Below, piece by piece: positions 1-9,827 of a stretch of DNA of 64,000 nt. The translations under genes were made by a program, and so were the position numbers. The stretch's first letter is position 1; every line of letters starts with the position of its first letter. This DNA is from Pseudomonas oryzagri (lineage in GTDB: Bacteria; Pseudomonadota; Gammaproteobacteria; Pseudomonadales; Pseudomonadaceae). The DNA lies in contig NZ_JAJHPU010000043.1 of the NCBI RefSeq assembly GCF_020831405.1, positions 62,001 to 126,000 on the forward strand. Reading direction: 5' to 3'. The notes beneath the pieces are model-generated. The model ran no database searches. It saw only the letters and a list, made by a program, of their open reading frames with translations, and was not told where the DNA came from.

Positions 1-437
1 CGCGACTCGAACAGCGACTGGATCTCGCACTGGTCGCCGATGTGCTGGCGCAGGTGGCCGAGGTCCTGCTCCTTGCAGGCGGCGTTGACCACCAGGAACA
101 GGGTCTGCGCATCGAGGCGAGCGACCATCAGGTCGTCGAGGATGCCGCCGTCGTCGGCGGTGAACAGCGCGTAGCGCTGCACGCCCACCGGCAGGTCGAG
201 GATGTCCACCGGCACCAGGCGCTCCAGCGCCGCGGCGGCCTGCGGGCCGCGCAGGAGGATCTGGCCCATGTGCGAGACGTCGAACAGGCCGGCCTGGTCG
301 CGACAGTGCAGGTGCTCCTTGAGCACGCCCAGCGGGTATTGCACCGGCATGTCGTAGCCGGCGAAGGGCACCATCTTGGCGCCGAGTTCCAGGTGCAGGG
401 CGTGCAGCGGGGTACGGGCGAGGCTTGCGGTGGTCAC
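1..437 (-). CDS. gcvT: Aminomethyltransferase (glycine cleavage T-protein), 3' part outside window
   Basis: This is the tetrahydrofolate-dependent T-protein of the glycine cleavage system, which releases ammonia from the aminomethyl group on lipoyl-GcvH and forms methylene-THF in the cytoplasm. About 145 N-terminal residues are visible, including TPLHALHLELGAKMVPFAGY, the LFDVSHMGQ motif and the later LVVNAACKEQDL segment, all typical of GcvT. I chose a GTG start at 437 because the first upstream ATG (451) is out of frame and a GGAG lies about 12 bases upstream. It follows sdaA on the same strand (142-base gap), which fits joint glycine/serine catabolism as in the gcvT2-sdaA arrangement of other pseudomonads. 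The C-terminal part lies beyond base 1. Confidence 0.93.
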   Translation of the reverse strand, partial: MTTASLARTPLHALHLELGAKMVPFAGYDMPVQYPLGVLKEHLHCRDQAGLFDVSHMGQILLRGPQAAAALERLVPVDILDLPVGVQRYALFTADDGGILDDLMVARLDAQTLFLVVNAACKEQDLGHLRQHIGDQCEIQSLFES

Positions 438-579
438 GTGACGCACTCCATGGGGTGCGCGCGGCGCACCGGGTGGGGGAGGGCCGGCGGCTGCCGGGCT
501 TATGGGCACGGATAGTCACAGGCCGGCGCGGCGCTGTGAAGAGGGGACGACGCGCCTCGTATCGGCCGCGTCGCATGCT

Positions 580-1941
<1,362 letters not shown>

Positions 1942-2087
1942 GGCGAGGCCTCCTCCGTGCTCCTCTCCACTGTACTCCTTCCCGGGGCGGGCAAGGGGGA
2001 GCGTCCCGGGCAATCGCACGAATGGCTGGCGAGCCTGGTCGATCCGCTGGGGAGCGAAGCCATTGGCCCAAATGCCCCGCCAAGGAA

Positions 2088-2107
2088 GGCGAATGAATTC
2101 GCCCCTA
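2088..2107. repeat. Single REP-like arm, GGGGCGAAT family
   Basis: The segment reads GGCGAATGAATTCGCCCCTA, the reverse complement of the arm seen at 6966-6989. It lies between sdaA and csiR and has no clear partner arm nearby. Other members of the family in this window are at 6966-7060, 18501-18559 and, degenerate, near 30395. Confidence 0.7.
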
Positions 2108-2233
2108 CAGGCCGGAAAATTGGCTTTATGCGACCGCCGTGGGGGAACGTCGGCGGCCCGGGCCGGCCGGCCTTTCCGCGTGGGCGGCGTTGGGCGCAGG
2201 CGATGTTCGGTGGCAGCCGCGCCAGCCGTTCCG

Positions 2234-2962
2234 CTACTCGGCCAGTCCGCCGCGCCCGCCGGTCGCCTCGCCGCTGGCCAGGCCCCTGGCCTGCATCAGC
2301 TCGGTGATGATCGGCACCGGCCCCAGCAGGTGCTCGCGCATCAGCCCACAGGCGCGCGCCTGGTCGCGGGCGAGGATCGCCTCGACCAGGCTGGCGTGCT
2401 CGCGGCGCTTGGCCTCCAGCGCCTGTTCGGAGAACACCGTGTGCTGCAGCCACAGGTGGCGGTAGCGCTCGGCCTGGTCGAACAGGTAGGCGCGTACCTG
2501 CAGCAGCTGCGCCGAGCCGCAGCCGGCGACGATGGCGGTGTGGAACGCCTTGTGGCGGGCGTCCCAGACGCCCAGCTGCTCCTCGGCGTTGCGCACCTCG
2601 ACCACCTTGGTCAGCGTGTGGGCGCGGGCGAGGATCTCCGCCTCCCAGGCATCGTCGCCGCGCTCGATGGCCAGGCCCAGCAGCATGGCCTCCAGGTTGG
2701 CGCGGGCGTCGTAAATATCGAACAGCTCGCCGAGCGACATCGGCGCCACCCGGTAGCCGCGCTGGCTGATGACCACCACCAGGCGCTCGGCCACCAGCTG
2801 CGACAGCGCCTCGCGCAGCGGGCCGACGCCCAGCCCGTAGCGCTCCTTGAGGCCGCTCATCAGCAGCTTCTCGTCGGGCTTGAACACCCCGCGGATGATG
2901 TCGCGCTTCAGCAGTTCATGTCCGCGGATCGCCAGATTCTCTTGGGAAACAGGGGTTTCCAT
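2234..2962 (-). CDS. csiR: GntR/FCD-family repressor of glutarate catabolism (CsiR-like)
   Basis: A 242-residue transcription factor with an N-terminal GntR winged helix (about residues 12-75; [19 protein letters not shown] is the recognition region) and a C-terminal FCD ligand-binding domain (about 85-215) carrying acidic and histidine positions such as DARANLEA and HKAFHTAIV. It is divergent from csiD, and CsiR in E. coli and Pseudomonas putida is the glutarate-responsive repressor of csiD-lhgO; assignment rests on that context plus family. A GGAAGGA site lies 8 bases before the ATG. A candidate operator sits in the 177-base divergent region. Confidence 0.87.
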   Translation of the reverse strand: METPVSQENLAIRGHELLKRDIIRGVFKPDEKLLMSGLKERYGLGVGPLREALSQLVAERLVVVISQRGYRVAPMSLGELFDIYDARANLEAMLLGLAIERGDDAWEAEILARAHTLTKVVEVRNAEEQLGVWDARHKAFHTAIVAGCGSAQLLQVRAYLFDQAERYRHLWLQHTVFSEQALEAKRREHASLVEAILARDQARACGLMREHLLGPVPIITELMQARGLASGEATGGRGGLAE

Positions 2963-3045
2963 ATCGCCGTCCTTCCTCGTCGTGCGTCGACATCATACCC
3001 AATCGTTGGCGGGATGCCCGTTTCGTCGCTGAGCGTTGAAAATTT

Positions 3046-3074
3046 TTGACAGCTCGCAAAAATGTCGATATTTT
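3046..3074 (+). promoter_or_regulatory. Candidate csiD promoter
   Basis: TTGACA at 3046-3051 is followed after 17 bases by TATTTT at 3069-3074, giving a good sigma-70-type match pointing to csiD. A start near 3081 would leave a leader of about 60 bases. The region is unusually AT-rich for this genome. Confidence 0.55.
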
Positions 3075-3091
3075 TAATTTACGCCGACATT
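3058..3091. promoter_or_regulatory. Candidate CsiR operator overlapping the csiD promoter
   Basis: ATGT-N5-TTTT occurs at 3062-3074, overlapping the -10 box. From memory, this spacing matches the motif type reported for E. coli CsiR. The same stretch forms a near-palindrome (3058-3075), and AATGTCG at 3061-3067 is mirrored by CGACATT at 3085-3091. Binding is inferred, not shown. Confidence 0.45.
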
Positions 3092-3139
3092 AACAAGAAA
3101 CGTCTCATCCCCTTTGCCGCTTTGCCCAGGAGCGCCGTC

Positions 3140-4114
3140 ATGAGCACCGTCGTCCAACTCAAGCCTTCCGTTGCCCAGCCGATCGAACCCCAGGGCTTCA
3201 CCCTGGCGCCTTCCGCCCTGTCGCCGCGCCTGCTGCAGCTGACCTTCCCGCGCAGCACCGTCGAGGCCTACCTCGCCGCCACCGCCGAGTACCCGGTGCA
3301 GGCGCTGGAGTACAAGTCGTTCCTGCGCTTCCGCTGCGCGCGCCTGCTCGACGAGCTGTGCGCCAACACCCTGCAGCCGCTGCTGATCGAGACCCTGGCC
3401 GACCGCGACAGCGGCGCCCTGCTGATCACTCCGGAAGGGCTGGACTCGGTGGAGCAGGCCGAGGACATGGTCAAGTTCACCACCGCGGTGGCCCACCTGT
3501 TCGGCCGCTCTAACTACGACGCCATGAGCGGCCAGTACTACGCGCGCTTCGTGGTGAAGAACGAGGACAACTCCGACAGCTACCTGCGCCAGGCCCACCG
3601 GGTGATGGAGCTGCACACCGACGGCACCTTCGTCGAGCAGGACACCGACTACGTGCTGATGCTGAAGATCGACGAGCAGAACATGGAGGGCGGCGACTCG
3701 CTGCTGCTGCACCTGGACGACTGGGAAGGGCTGGAGCACTTCTACACCCACCCGCTGGCCCGTCGCGAAATGCGCTGGAGCGCGCCGCCGAGCAAGAACG
3801 TCAGCAAGGACATCTACCACGCGGTGTTCGATACCGACGTCGCCGGCCGGCCGATCATCAGCTACATCGACCAGTTCGTGCAGCCGAAGAACTTCGAGGA
3901 AGGCAACTGGCTGGCCGACCTCGGCGACTCCATCGAGAACAGCCCGGCCAAGCTGTCGGTGCGCGTGCCGGTGGGCAGCTTCCTGCTGATCAACAACCAC
4001 TGCTGGCTGCACGGCCGCGACCGCTTCGTTGCCCACGCCGGCCTGCGTCGCGAGCTGATGCGCCAGCGCGGCTACTTCACCCACAAGAAGGTGCTGCGCC
4101 AGCCGCGGCAGTGA
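3140..4114 (+). CDS. csiD: Glutarate 2-hydroxylase (CsiD/GlaH), Fe(II)/2-oxoglutarate dioxygenase
   Basis: Hydroxylates glutarate to L-2-hydroxyglutarate using 2-oxoglutarate and O2, a step of lysine breakdown through cadaverine or aminovalerate and glutarate. The 324-residue protein keeps the iron-binding facial triad: H159 and D161 in MELHTDGTF, and H291 in WLHGRDRF, where the nearby Arg would bind 2-oxoglutarate. These positions match the family closely (about 325 residues in E. coli). I chose the ATG at 3140 because AGGAG lies 7 bases upstream; in-frame codons further up run back into the promoter region. It is divergent from csiR and followed by lhgO. Confidence 0.94.
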   Translation: MSTVVQLKPSVAQPIEPQGFTLAPSALSPRLLQLTFPRSTVEAYLAATAEYPVQALEYKSFLRFRCARLLDELCANTLQPLLIETLADRDSGALLITPEGLDSVEQAEDMVKFTTAVAHLFGRSNYDAMSGQYYARFVVKNEDNSDSYLRQAHRVMELHTDGTFVEQDTDYVLMLKIDEQNMEGGDSLLLHLDDWEGLEHFYTHPLARREMRWSAPPSKNVSKDIYHAVFDTDVAGRPIISYIDQFVQPKNFEEGNWLADLGDSIENSPAKLSVRVPVGSFLLINNHCWLHGRDRFVAHAGLRRELMRQRGYFTHKKVLRQPRQ

Positions 4115-4313
4115 CGCCGGACCCGCCAGTCACACCCGCGCGGCGTAGCCGGGGACGGGCGGGCAGAGGTCTTGAGTGGCATCATCCTCTGCCTTCCCGT
4201 TTCCCGCTGCGGCGCGCGGCCTGGACGGGCTTGCACAAGTCGTGGGGCGAATCGGATCCATGCGTGCGCCGCCCCGCGTGCCCCATAACCATCACACGAC
4301 AAGGGCAGACAAG

Positions 4314-5543
4314 GTGTACGACTTCATCATCATCGGCGGCGGCATCCTCGGCATGTCCACCGCCATGCAACTGATCCGCGCCTACCCGGACTGCCGGATG
4401 CTGCTGCTGGAGAAGGAATCCGCGCCGGCGCGCCACCAGACCGGCCACAACAGCGGCGTGATCCACGCCGGCGTCTACTACACCCCCGGCAGCCTCAAGG
4501 CGCGCTTCTGCCTGGCCGGCAACCGCGCGACCAAGCAGTTCTGCATCGAGAACGGCATCCGCTTCGACGAGTGCGGCAAGCTCCTGGTCGCCACCAACGC
4601 GCTGGAGATGCAGCGCATGCAGGCGCTGTGGGAGCGCACCGAGGCCAACGGCCTGCAGCGCGAATGGCTGAGCGCGGAGGCATTGCGCGAGCGCGAGCCG
4701 AACATCACCGGCATCGGCGGCATCTTCGTGCCCTCCAGCGGCATCGTCAGCTACGCCGAGGTCGCCGCGGCCATGGCTCGCGAGTTCCAGATGCGCGGCG
4801 GCGAGATCCGCTACGGCACCGAGGTGATCGGCCTCGAGGAACGCCCCACCGAGATGGTGGTGAAGACCAGCGCCGGCGCATTCAGCAGCCGCTTCATGGT
4901 GTCCTGCTCGGGGCTGATGGCCGACCGCGTGGTGCGCATGCTCGGCCTCGACCCGGGCTTCAGCATCTGCCCGTTCCGCGGCGAGTACTACCTGCTGCCG
5001 GCCGAGCACAACCGCATCGTCAACCACCTGATCTACCCGATCCCCGACCCGTCCATGCCGTTCCTCGGCGTGCACCTGACGCGGATGATCGACGGCACCG
5101 TCACCGTCGGCCCCAACGCGGTGCTGGCGCTCAAGCGCGAGGGCTACCGCAAGCGCGACATCTCGCTGTCCGACACCTTCGCCATGCTCACCGACCCCGG
5201 CATCCTCAAGGTGCTGAAGAACAACCTGCGCCCGGGCCTGGTGGAGATGCGCAACTCGCTGTTCAAGCGCGGCTACCTGCAGGAAGTGCGCAAGTACTGC
5301 CCGAGCATCGAACTCAAGGACCTCAAGCCCTACCCGGCGGGTGTGCGCGCCCAGGCGGTATCGCGCGAAGGCAAGCTGATCGAGGACTTCCTGTTCCGCA
5401 ACACCCGGCGCAGCGTCAACGTGTGCAACGCGCCGTCGCCGGCGGCCACCTCGGCCATCCCGATCGGTGCCTACATCATCGAGCAGATCGACGCCCAGCT
5501 CGCCGACCTGCCCGGGTTCAACAGGCAGCGCCAGACCGCCTGA
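4314..5543 (+). CDS. lhgO: L-2-hydroxyglutarate oxidase/dehydrogenase (FAD)
   Basis: Oxidises L-2-hydroxyglutarate, the CsiD product, back to 2-oxoglutarate and passes electrons through FAD to the respiratory quinone pool. The 409-residue protein begins VYDFIIIGGGILGMSTAMQL, the FAD dinucleotide-binding fold, followed by HQTGHNSGVIHAGVYY, a signature of the LhgO/DAO family. I chose the GTG at 4314, directly before the FAD fold, because the in-frame upstream extension is low-complexity and not family-like. The ribosome-binding site is only moderate (AAGGG). There is a 199-base gap after csiD, and co-transcription is likely. Confidence 0.93.
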   Translation: MYDFIIIGGGILGMSTAMQLIRAYPDCRMLLLEKESAPARHQTGHNSGVIHAGVYYTPGSLKARFCLAGNRATKQFCIENGIRFDECGKLLVATNALEMQRMQALWERTEANGLQREWLSAEALREREPNITGIGGIFVPSSGIVSYAEVAAAMAREFQMRGGEIRYGTEVIGLEERPTEMVVKTSAGAFSSRFMVSCSGLMADRVVRMLGLDPGFSICPFRGEYYLLPAEHNRIVNHLIYPIPDPSMPFLGVHLTRMIDGTVTVGPNAVLALKREGYRKRDISLSDTFAMLTDPGILKVLKNNLRPGLVEMRNSLFKRGYLQEVRKYCPSIELKDLKPYPAGVRAQAVSREGKLIEDFLFRNTRRSVNVCNAPSPAATSAIPIGAYIIEQIDAQLADLPGFNRQRQTA

Positions 5544-5582
5544 GCCCCGAATGCCTTGCCCAACCCCCATGGAGCGTGCGTC

Positions 5583-6941
5583 ATGAGCCAATCGCTGCAA
5601 GAGAAGGACATCCACTACCAGCTGCACCCCTATACCAACGCCCGCCTGCACCAGGAGCAGGGCCCGCTGATCATCGAGCGCGGCGAAGGCGTGTACGTCT
5701 TTGATGAGCAGGGCAAGGACTACATCGAAGGCATGTCCGGGCTGTGGAGCGCCGCGCTGGGCTTCAGCAACCAGCGCCTGATCCGCGCCGCGCAGCGGCA
5801 GCTCGAGACCCTGCCGTTCTACCACCTGTTCAGCCACAAGGCGCACCGGCCAAGCATCGAGCTGGCCGAGAAGCTGATCCAGATGGCGCCGGTGCCGATG
5901 AGCAAGGTGTTCTTCACCAACTCCGGCTCCGAGGCCAACGACACCGTGGTCAAGCTGGTGTGGTACCGCAACCACGCCCTCGGCAAGCCCGAGAAGAGCA
6001 AGTTCATTGCCCGCACCAACGCCTACCACGGCATCACCGTGGCCAGCGCCAGCCTCACCGGCCTGCCGGCCAACCACCGCGGCTTCGGCCTGCCGCTGCC
6101 GGGCTTCCTGCACGTCGGCTGCCCGCACCACTACCGCTACGCGCTGCCGGGCGAGAGCGAGGAGCAGTTCGCCGACCGCCTGGCCGCCGAGCTGGAGCAG
6201 CGCATCCTCGCCGAGGGCCCGGAAACCATCGCCGCCTTCATCGGCGAGCCGCTGATGGGCGCCGGCGGGGTGATTGTGCCGCCGCGCACCTACTGGGCCA
6301 AGGTCCAGCAGGTCTGCCGCAAGTACGACATCCTGGTGATCGCCGACGAGGTGATCTGCGGCTTCGGCCGTACCGGCAACATGTTCGGCAGCCAGACCTT
6401 CGGCATCCGCCCGGACATCATGGTGGTCTCCAAGCAGCTGTCTTCCTCCTACCAGCCGATCGCCGCGGTGCTGATCAACGACGCCGTGTACCAGCCGATC
6501 GAGGCGCAGAGCGGCAGCCTCGGCACCCTCGGCCACGGCTTCACCGCCAGCGGCCACCCGGTGGCCACCGCGGTGGCGCTGGAGAACCTGAAGATCATCG
6601 AGGAGGACAACCTGGTCGCCCACGCCGCGGCCATGGGTGAGCGCATGCACGCCGCGCTGCGTCGCTTCACCGACCACCCGCTGGTTGGCGAGGTGCGCGG
6701 CTGCGGCCTGATCGCCGCGGTCGAGCTGGTCGGCGACAAGGACAGCAAGGCGCCGTACCAGGCCACCGGCACCCTCGGCCGCTACCTGGCCGGCCGCGCC
6801 CAGCAGCACGGCCTGATCACCCGCGCCATGGGCGACGCCATCGCCTTCTGCCCGCCGCTGATCATCGACGAGAAGGAGATGGGGCTGCTGCTCGAACGCT
6901 TCGAGCGCGCGCTGGACGATACGGCGCAGTGGGTGGGTTGA
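5583..6941 (+). CDS. Class III (omega) PLP aminotransferase
   Basis: A 452-residue fold-type I aminotransferase that probably moves an omega-amino group to pyruvate or 2-oxoglutarate. Visible family features are GMSGLWSAALGF near the N-terminus, FFTNSGSEANDT for PLP phosphate binding, NAYHGITVASASLTG, the aspartate in IADEVICGFGRTG, and the Schiff-base lysine K284 in VVSKQLSSSYQP. It resembles the SpuC/omega-amino-acid:pyruvate group. Its place after lhgO suggests a substrate in the lysine, cadaverine or aminovalerate route, but the exact amine is not decided by sequence. GGAG lies 9 bases before the ATG. Confidence 0.88.
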   Translation: MSQSLQEKDIHYQLHPYTNARLHQEQGPLIIERGEGVYVFDEQGKDYIEGMSGLWSAALGFSNQRLIRAAQRQLETLPFYHLFSHKAHRPSIELAEKLIQMAPVPMSKVFFTNSGSEANDTVVKLVWYRNHALGKPEKSKFIARTNAYHGITVASASLTGLPANHRGFGLPLPGFLHVGCPHHYRYALPGESEEQFADRLAAELEQRILAEGPETIAAFIGEPLMGAGGVIVPPRTYWAKVQQVCRKYDILVIADEVICGFGRTGNMFGSQTFGIRPDIMVVSKQLSSSYQPIAAVLINDAVYQPIEAQSGSLGTLGHGFTASGHPVATAVALENLKIIEEDNLVAHAAAMGERMHAALRRFTDHPLVGEVRGCGLIAAVELVGDKDSKAPYQATGTLGRYLAGRAQQHGLITRAMGDAIAFCPPLIIDEKEMGLLLERFERALDDTAQWVG

Positions 6942-6965
6942 GGTAAGAGCCGGCCGGTGCAATCT

Positions 6966-7060
6966 GTAGGGGCGAATTCATTCGCCAAGGGGTGCGAAGC
7001 GCCCCCCGAAACCCTCAAGGGCAGGCCATTGGCCTGCTTGGCGAATAAATTCGCCCCTAC
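6966..7060. repeat. Paired REP-like element (BIME type)
   Basis: Two 24-base arms, 6966-6989 and 7037-7060, are inverted copies differing at one position. Between them lies a small hairpin, GCAGGCCATTGGCCTGC, at 7021-7037. The arms belong to the same family as 2088-2107. The element lies between the aminotransferase and the GNAT gene. Confidence 0.85.
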
Positions 7061-7084
7061 GGATCCGGTGGCACGCGATAGCCC

Positions 7085-7107
7085 GGGCCGGCGCAAGCCG
7101 GCCTTTT
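7085..7107 (+). terminator. Intrinsic terminator after the lhgO operon
   Basis: GGCCGGC, loop GCAA, GCCGGCC, then TTTT. This is a 7-bp GC stem with a short T-tract, pointing with the aminotransferase transcript. Confidence 0.7.
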
Positions 7108-7177
7108 CGCGTCAGCAGACGCAGTAGAGCCGCAGGCATGCCCTGGCAACGGAGCGCAACCCGAAAAGGAGGACCCC

Positions 7178-7621
7178 TTGAACATCCCGGTCGTGCCGAT
7201 CACGGCAGACAACACCGCCAGCGCGGTCGACGCCCTGCGCGAGCTCTGGCCGCACTACGCACCGGAAGAGATGGTGCGGGTGATCGACCAACAGCTGCGG
7301 CCCAACGGTTACCAACTGGCCGGCATCTTCGCCGACGACTCGCCCGCGGCCGCCGCCGTGCTCGGCTACCGCATCCAGCACTCGCTGTGGCTGGGCCAGT
7401 CGCTGTACATCGTCGACATCGCCACCCTGCCCGAATGGCGCGGGCGGGGCTTCGGCGACCGCCTCATGGAGTGGGCCGAAGCCGAGGCCGCGCGCCTGGG
7501 CTGCAGCGCCGTGCATCTGGACTCCGGCGTCGGCCGCGAGCGTGCGGCGGCGCATCGCCTGTACATGCGCCATCACTACCAGATCGGCTGCCATCACTTC
7601 GTCAAGAAGCTCGGGGGTTAG
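7178..7621 (+). CDS. GNAT-family N-acetyltransferase
   Basis: A 147-residue acetyl-CoA-dependent acyltransferase of the GNAT fold. The acetyl-CoA pyrophosphate loop is visible in LPEWRGRGFGDRLMEWAE (about residues 86-103), followed by the conserved C-terminal GVGRERAAAHRLYMRHHYQI segment. The start is a TTG at 7178, chosen because AAGGAGGA ends 4 bases before it; there is no better ATG in frame. The substrate is unknown. The gene sits between a REP pair and the defence island, and DNA just after its stop resembles the 3' end of the preceding aminotransferase, so it may be an insertion into an ancestral operon end. Confidence 0.85.
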   Translation: MNIPVVPITADNTASAVDALRELWPHYAPEEMVRVIDQQLRPNGYQLAGIFADDSPAAAAVLGYRIQHSLWLGQSLYIVDIATLPEWRGRGFGDRLMEWAEAEAARLGCSAVHLDSGVGRERAAAHRLYMRHHYQIGCHHFVKKLGG

Positions 7622-8045
7622 TCCGCGCGTGCTGAAGGATACGGTGCAGTGGGTGAGAGGAGGGCCGGCGTGAGCTGGCCCTTTTCTGTAGGACGCAAGA
7701 ACGGTGTGGTGGTAGTGGCTTGTCCAGCGGGTTGCCTGCAGTCCGAGCAATCCTGTCACGGTGACGATTACTTGTTGACGACCCAAACCAGCCGGTTGCG
7801 ACAGGCAGGATGCGGCCATTACCGGACATCAACGCCCAGACAGAACGCTGACATTGACACCGGCGGCACGCCTAGTTGATTTTGGAGACGTCAGCCACTG
7901 ATGGCTCATGTCAGATACGGATATTCGGCTCTATCGCGAAATCGCGTTTCCTAGGGCAGGAGTCAGAGGAAGCCTCATAGGCGGTTCCAGCCCTACGCTA
8001 GACGTGCCAAAATCAAGAAAATATGGCTAAGGACGGGCATGCGGC
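7622..8045. other. Intergenic region before the defence island
   Basis: No gene is supported in these 424 bases. It holds the hairpin terminator at 7662-7685, then AT-richer DNA with short GGCCATTACCGG-type palindromes and a CGCGAAATCGCG motif near 7936. This should contain the promoter for the Gabija-like operon, though no clear -35/-10 pair stands out. I found no direct repeats marking integration. Confidence 0.5.
7662..7685 (+). terminator. Intrinsic terminator after the GNAT gene
   Basis: GGGCCGGC, loop GTGA, GCTGGCCC, TTTT: an 8-bp stem with one G-T pair, 40 bases after the GNAT stop codon. Confidence 0.72.
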
Positions 8046-9827
8046 ATGTATTTGAGTAGAATAGTTATTAAGAACTATCGTTCCCTAAAGGCCGTGAATG
8101 TTCCCATTGCCCCAGGATCCTCTGTTGTAATCGGCGAGAACAGCGTCGGCAAATCGAATCTCTTCCAAGCCCTTCGGATTTGCCTTGATGTGCAGCTTTC
8201 GTCGACCTTCCGGTCGCTCCAGAAGGAAGATATTCACTGCCATATCGATCAGACTGGCCCGTTTCAGGTACTCATTGGCGTCGAGCTCTCCGGCTTCCAA
8301 GGAAACGAGAACGAGGAAGCTCTTTTACATGGGACGGAGATCGATGCGAACCGTGCTCGTCTATTCTACCGTTTTCGCCCCAAGAGGGCTGTCCGCGAGG
8401 CGTTGAGCCGTGACGAGTACGAAGGCCCCCTGACCCTCGACGACTTTGGATGGGAGCTGGCGGGCGGTGGCAACCCCCAAGTGGATCTCACTGAGATCGA
8501 ATGGGACGATGAATTGGGTGACCTTGGCGCAACCAACGTCGGCTTGCAGTATCTCCAATCTTATTTGGTCGTGTTTCTCCCCGCTCTTCGCGACGTGGAG
8601 GCCGACTTGCAAACACGCCGGTCGACGCTTGCTCGCCTAATCGAGGCAAGCCAGATCAATGTCGCTGAACAAAATACCCTGATCGATGCCGTCAAGGCGG
8701 CAAACGACGAAATCGAAGCCTCGCCCACAATCCAGACGATTGCGGGAGCGATTGACACCGCTTTTAAGGAAATTACCGGGCCGGCGTTCAGCCTCAATGT
8801 GGATCTTGGTCTGTCCTCACCAACCTTCCAGTCCATTATTAGGAACCTGATTGTCCTGCTGACAAGTAACTTAGTCACTCAGTTTGAGCCGCGCCGGAAT
8901 GGCCTCGGCCTCAACAACATCCTCTATATCGCAATGCTCGTGGAGAACTTCCGAAAGCGCTCCGCTAATGGGAAAGCAGCAGGCGAACTGCTTCTGATCG
9001 AAGAGCCGGAAGCGCACCTGCATCCCCAACTCCAGAGTACATTGATAGAGGCACTGCGGAGTTTCTCTTTCCAGTCGCTGGTTTCGACACATAGCACACA
9101 GATAACCGCCAAGGTGCCGCTAGAAGCCTACGTCGTGCTGACTACGACGGCGGAAGGCACACCATTCGCCGCGGCTCCAGCCTCCACTAACGATCTTTCT
9201 CTATCCGACCAGCAGGACCTGAACCGTTATCTCGATGCGACCAAATCTAACCTTCTTTTTGCAAGGAAGGTGATGCTGGTAGAGGGAGCAGCCGAGCTCC
9301 TCCTAGTACCACCGCTCGTCAAGCAGATCATGGGAATCGATTTAGAGCGGGAAGGGATTTCCGTTGTGGCGGTCCACGGTGCTCACTTCGCGCCGTTCGC
9401 CCGTCTCTTCAACGGCAGTTGCCTGCCAAAGGCCTGTGCAATTGTGGGTGATGCCGATCAGGAAGTGGAAGCGGTCGACCCCGATGACGATGTGCCCATG
9501 CCGTCGAATCTCGGCGCGCTGGTGGGGCCATTTGTGCGCGTATTTCTCGGTGCGACCACGTTCGAGCGCGAGCTGACAACAAGCGGAAACTTGAAGATGC
9601 TCGCAAGTGCTGCCAATGAGCTGGGGGCTCCTCGGCTCAAGAGGACGCTTGAAGTACAGGATCTCATTGGTGGAGATGTGCCGGATGATTTGAAGGCAAA
9701 GGTTCTTCGGACTGCGAAGCGTTTTGGCAAAGGACGATTTGCTCAAGTCACTGCTCGCCACATAGCTGAAGCGGGTGACTTGCCGCCGTATATCTTCGAA
9801 GCGGTGGAATGGCTGCGGGCGCAATGA
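8046..9827 (+). CDS. gajA: OLD-family ATPase/TOPRIM nuclease, Gabija GajA-like
   Basis: A 593-residue ABC-type ATPase fused to a TOPRIM nuclease, the layout of class 2 OLD proteins and of Gabija GajA, which nicks DNA when nucleotide pools fall during phage infection. The Walker A GENSVGKS is at residues 30-37, the Walker B with catalytic glutamates lies in LLLIEEPEAHLHPQLQ, and the H-loop in VSTHSTQI. The C-terminal TOPRIM domain has the glutamate in VMLVEGAAELLL and the aspartates of AIVGDAD. Length fits GajA (usually near 580). The stop codon overlaps the helicase start (ATGA), so the two are translationally coupled. Codon use is less GC-biased than in the surrounding genes. Confidence 0.85.
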   Translation: MYLSRIVIKNYRSLKAVNVPIAPGSSVVIGENSVGKSNLFQALRICLDVQLSSTFRSLQKEDIHCHIDQTGPFQVLIGVELSGFQGNENEEALLHGTEIDANRARLFYRFRPKRAVREALSRDEYEGPLTLDDFGWELAGGGNPQVDLTEIEWDDELGDLGATNVGLQYLQSYLVVFLPALRDVEADLQTRRSTLARLIEASQINVAEQNTLIDAVKAANDEIEASPTIQTIAGAIDTAFKEITGPAFSLNVDLGLSSPTFQSIIRNLIVLLTSNLVTQFEPRRNGLGLNNILYIAMLVENFRKRSANGKAAGELLLIEEPEAHLHPQLQSTLIEALRSFSFQSLVSTHSTQITAKVPLEAYVVLTTTAEGTPFAAAPASTNDLSLSDQQDLNRYLDATKSNLLFARKVMLVEGAAELLLVPPLVKQIMGIDLEREGISVVAVHGAHFAPFARLFNGSCLPKACAIVGDADQEVEAVDPDDDVPMPSNLGALVGPFVRVFLGATTFERELTTSGNLKMLASAANELGAPRLKRTLEVQDLIGGDVPDDLKAKVLRTAKRFGKGRFAQVTARHIAEAGDLPPYIFEAVEWLRAQ

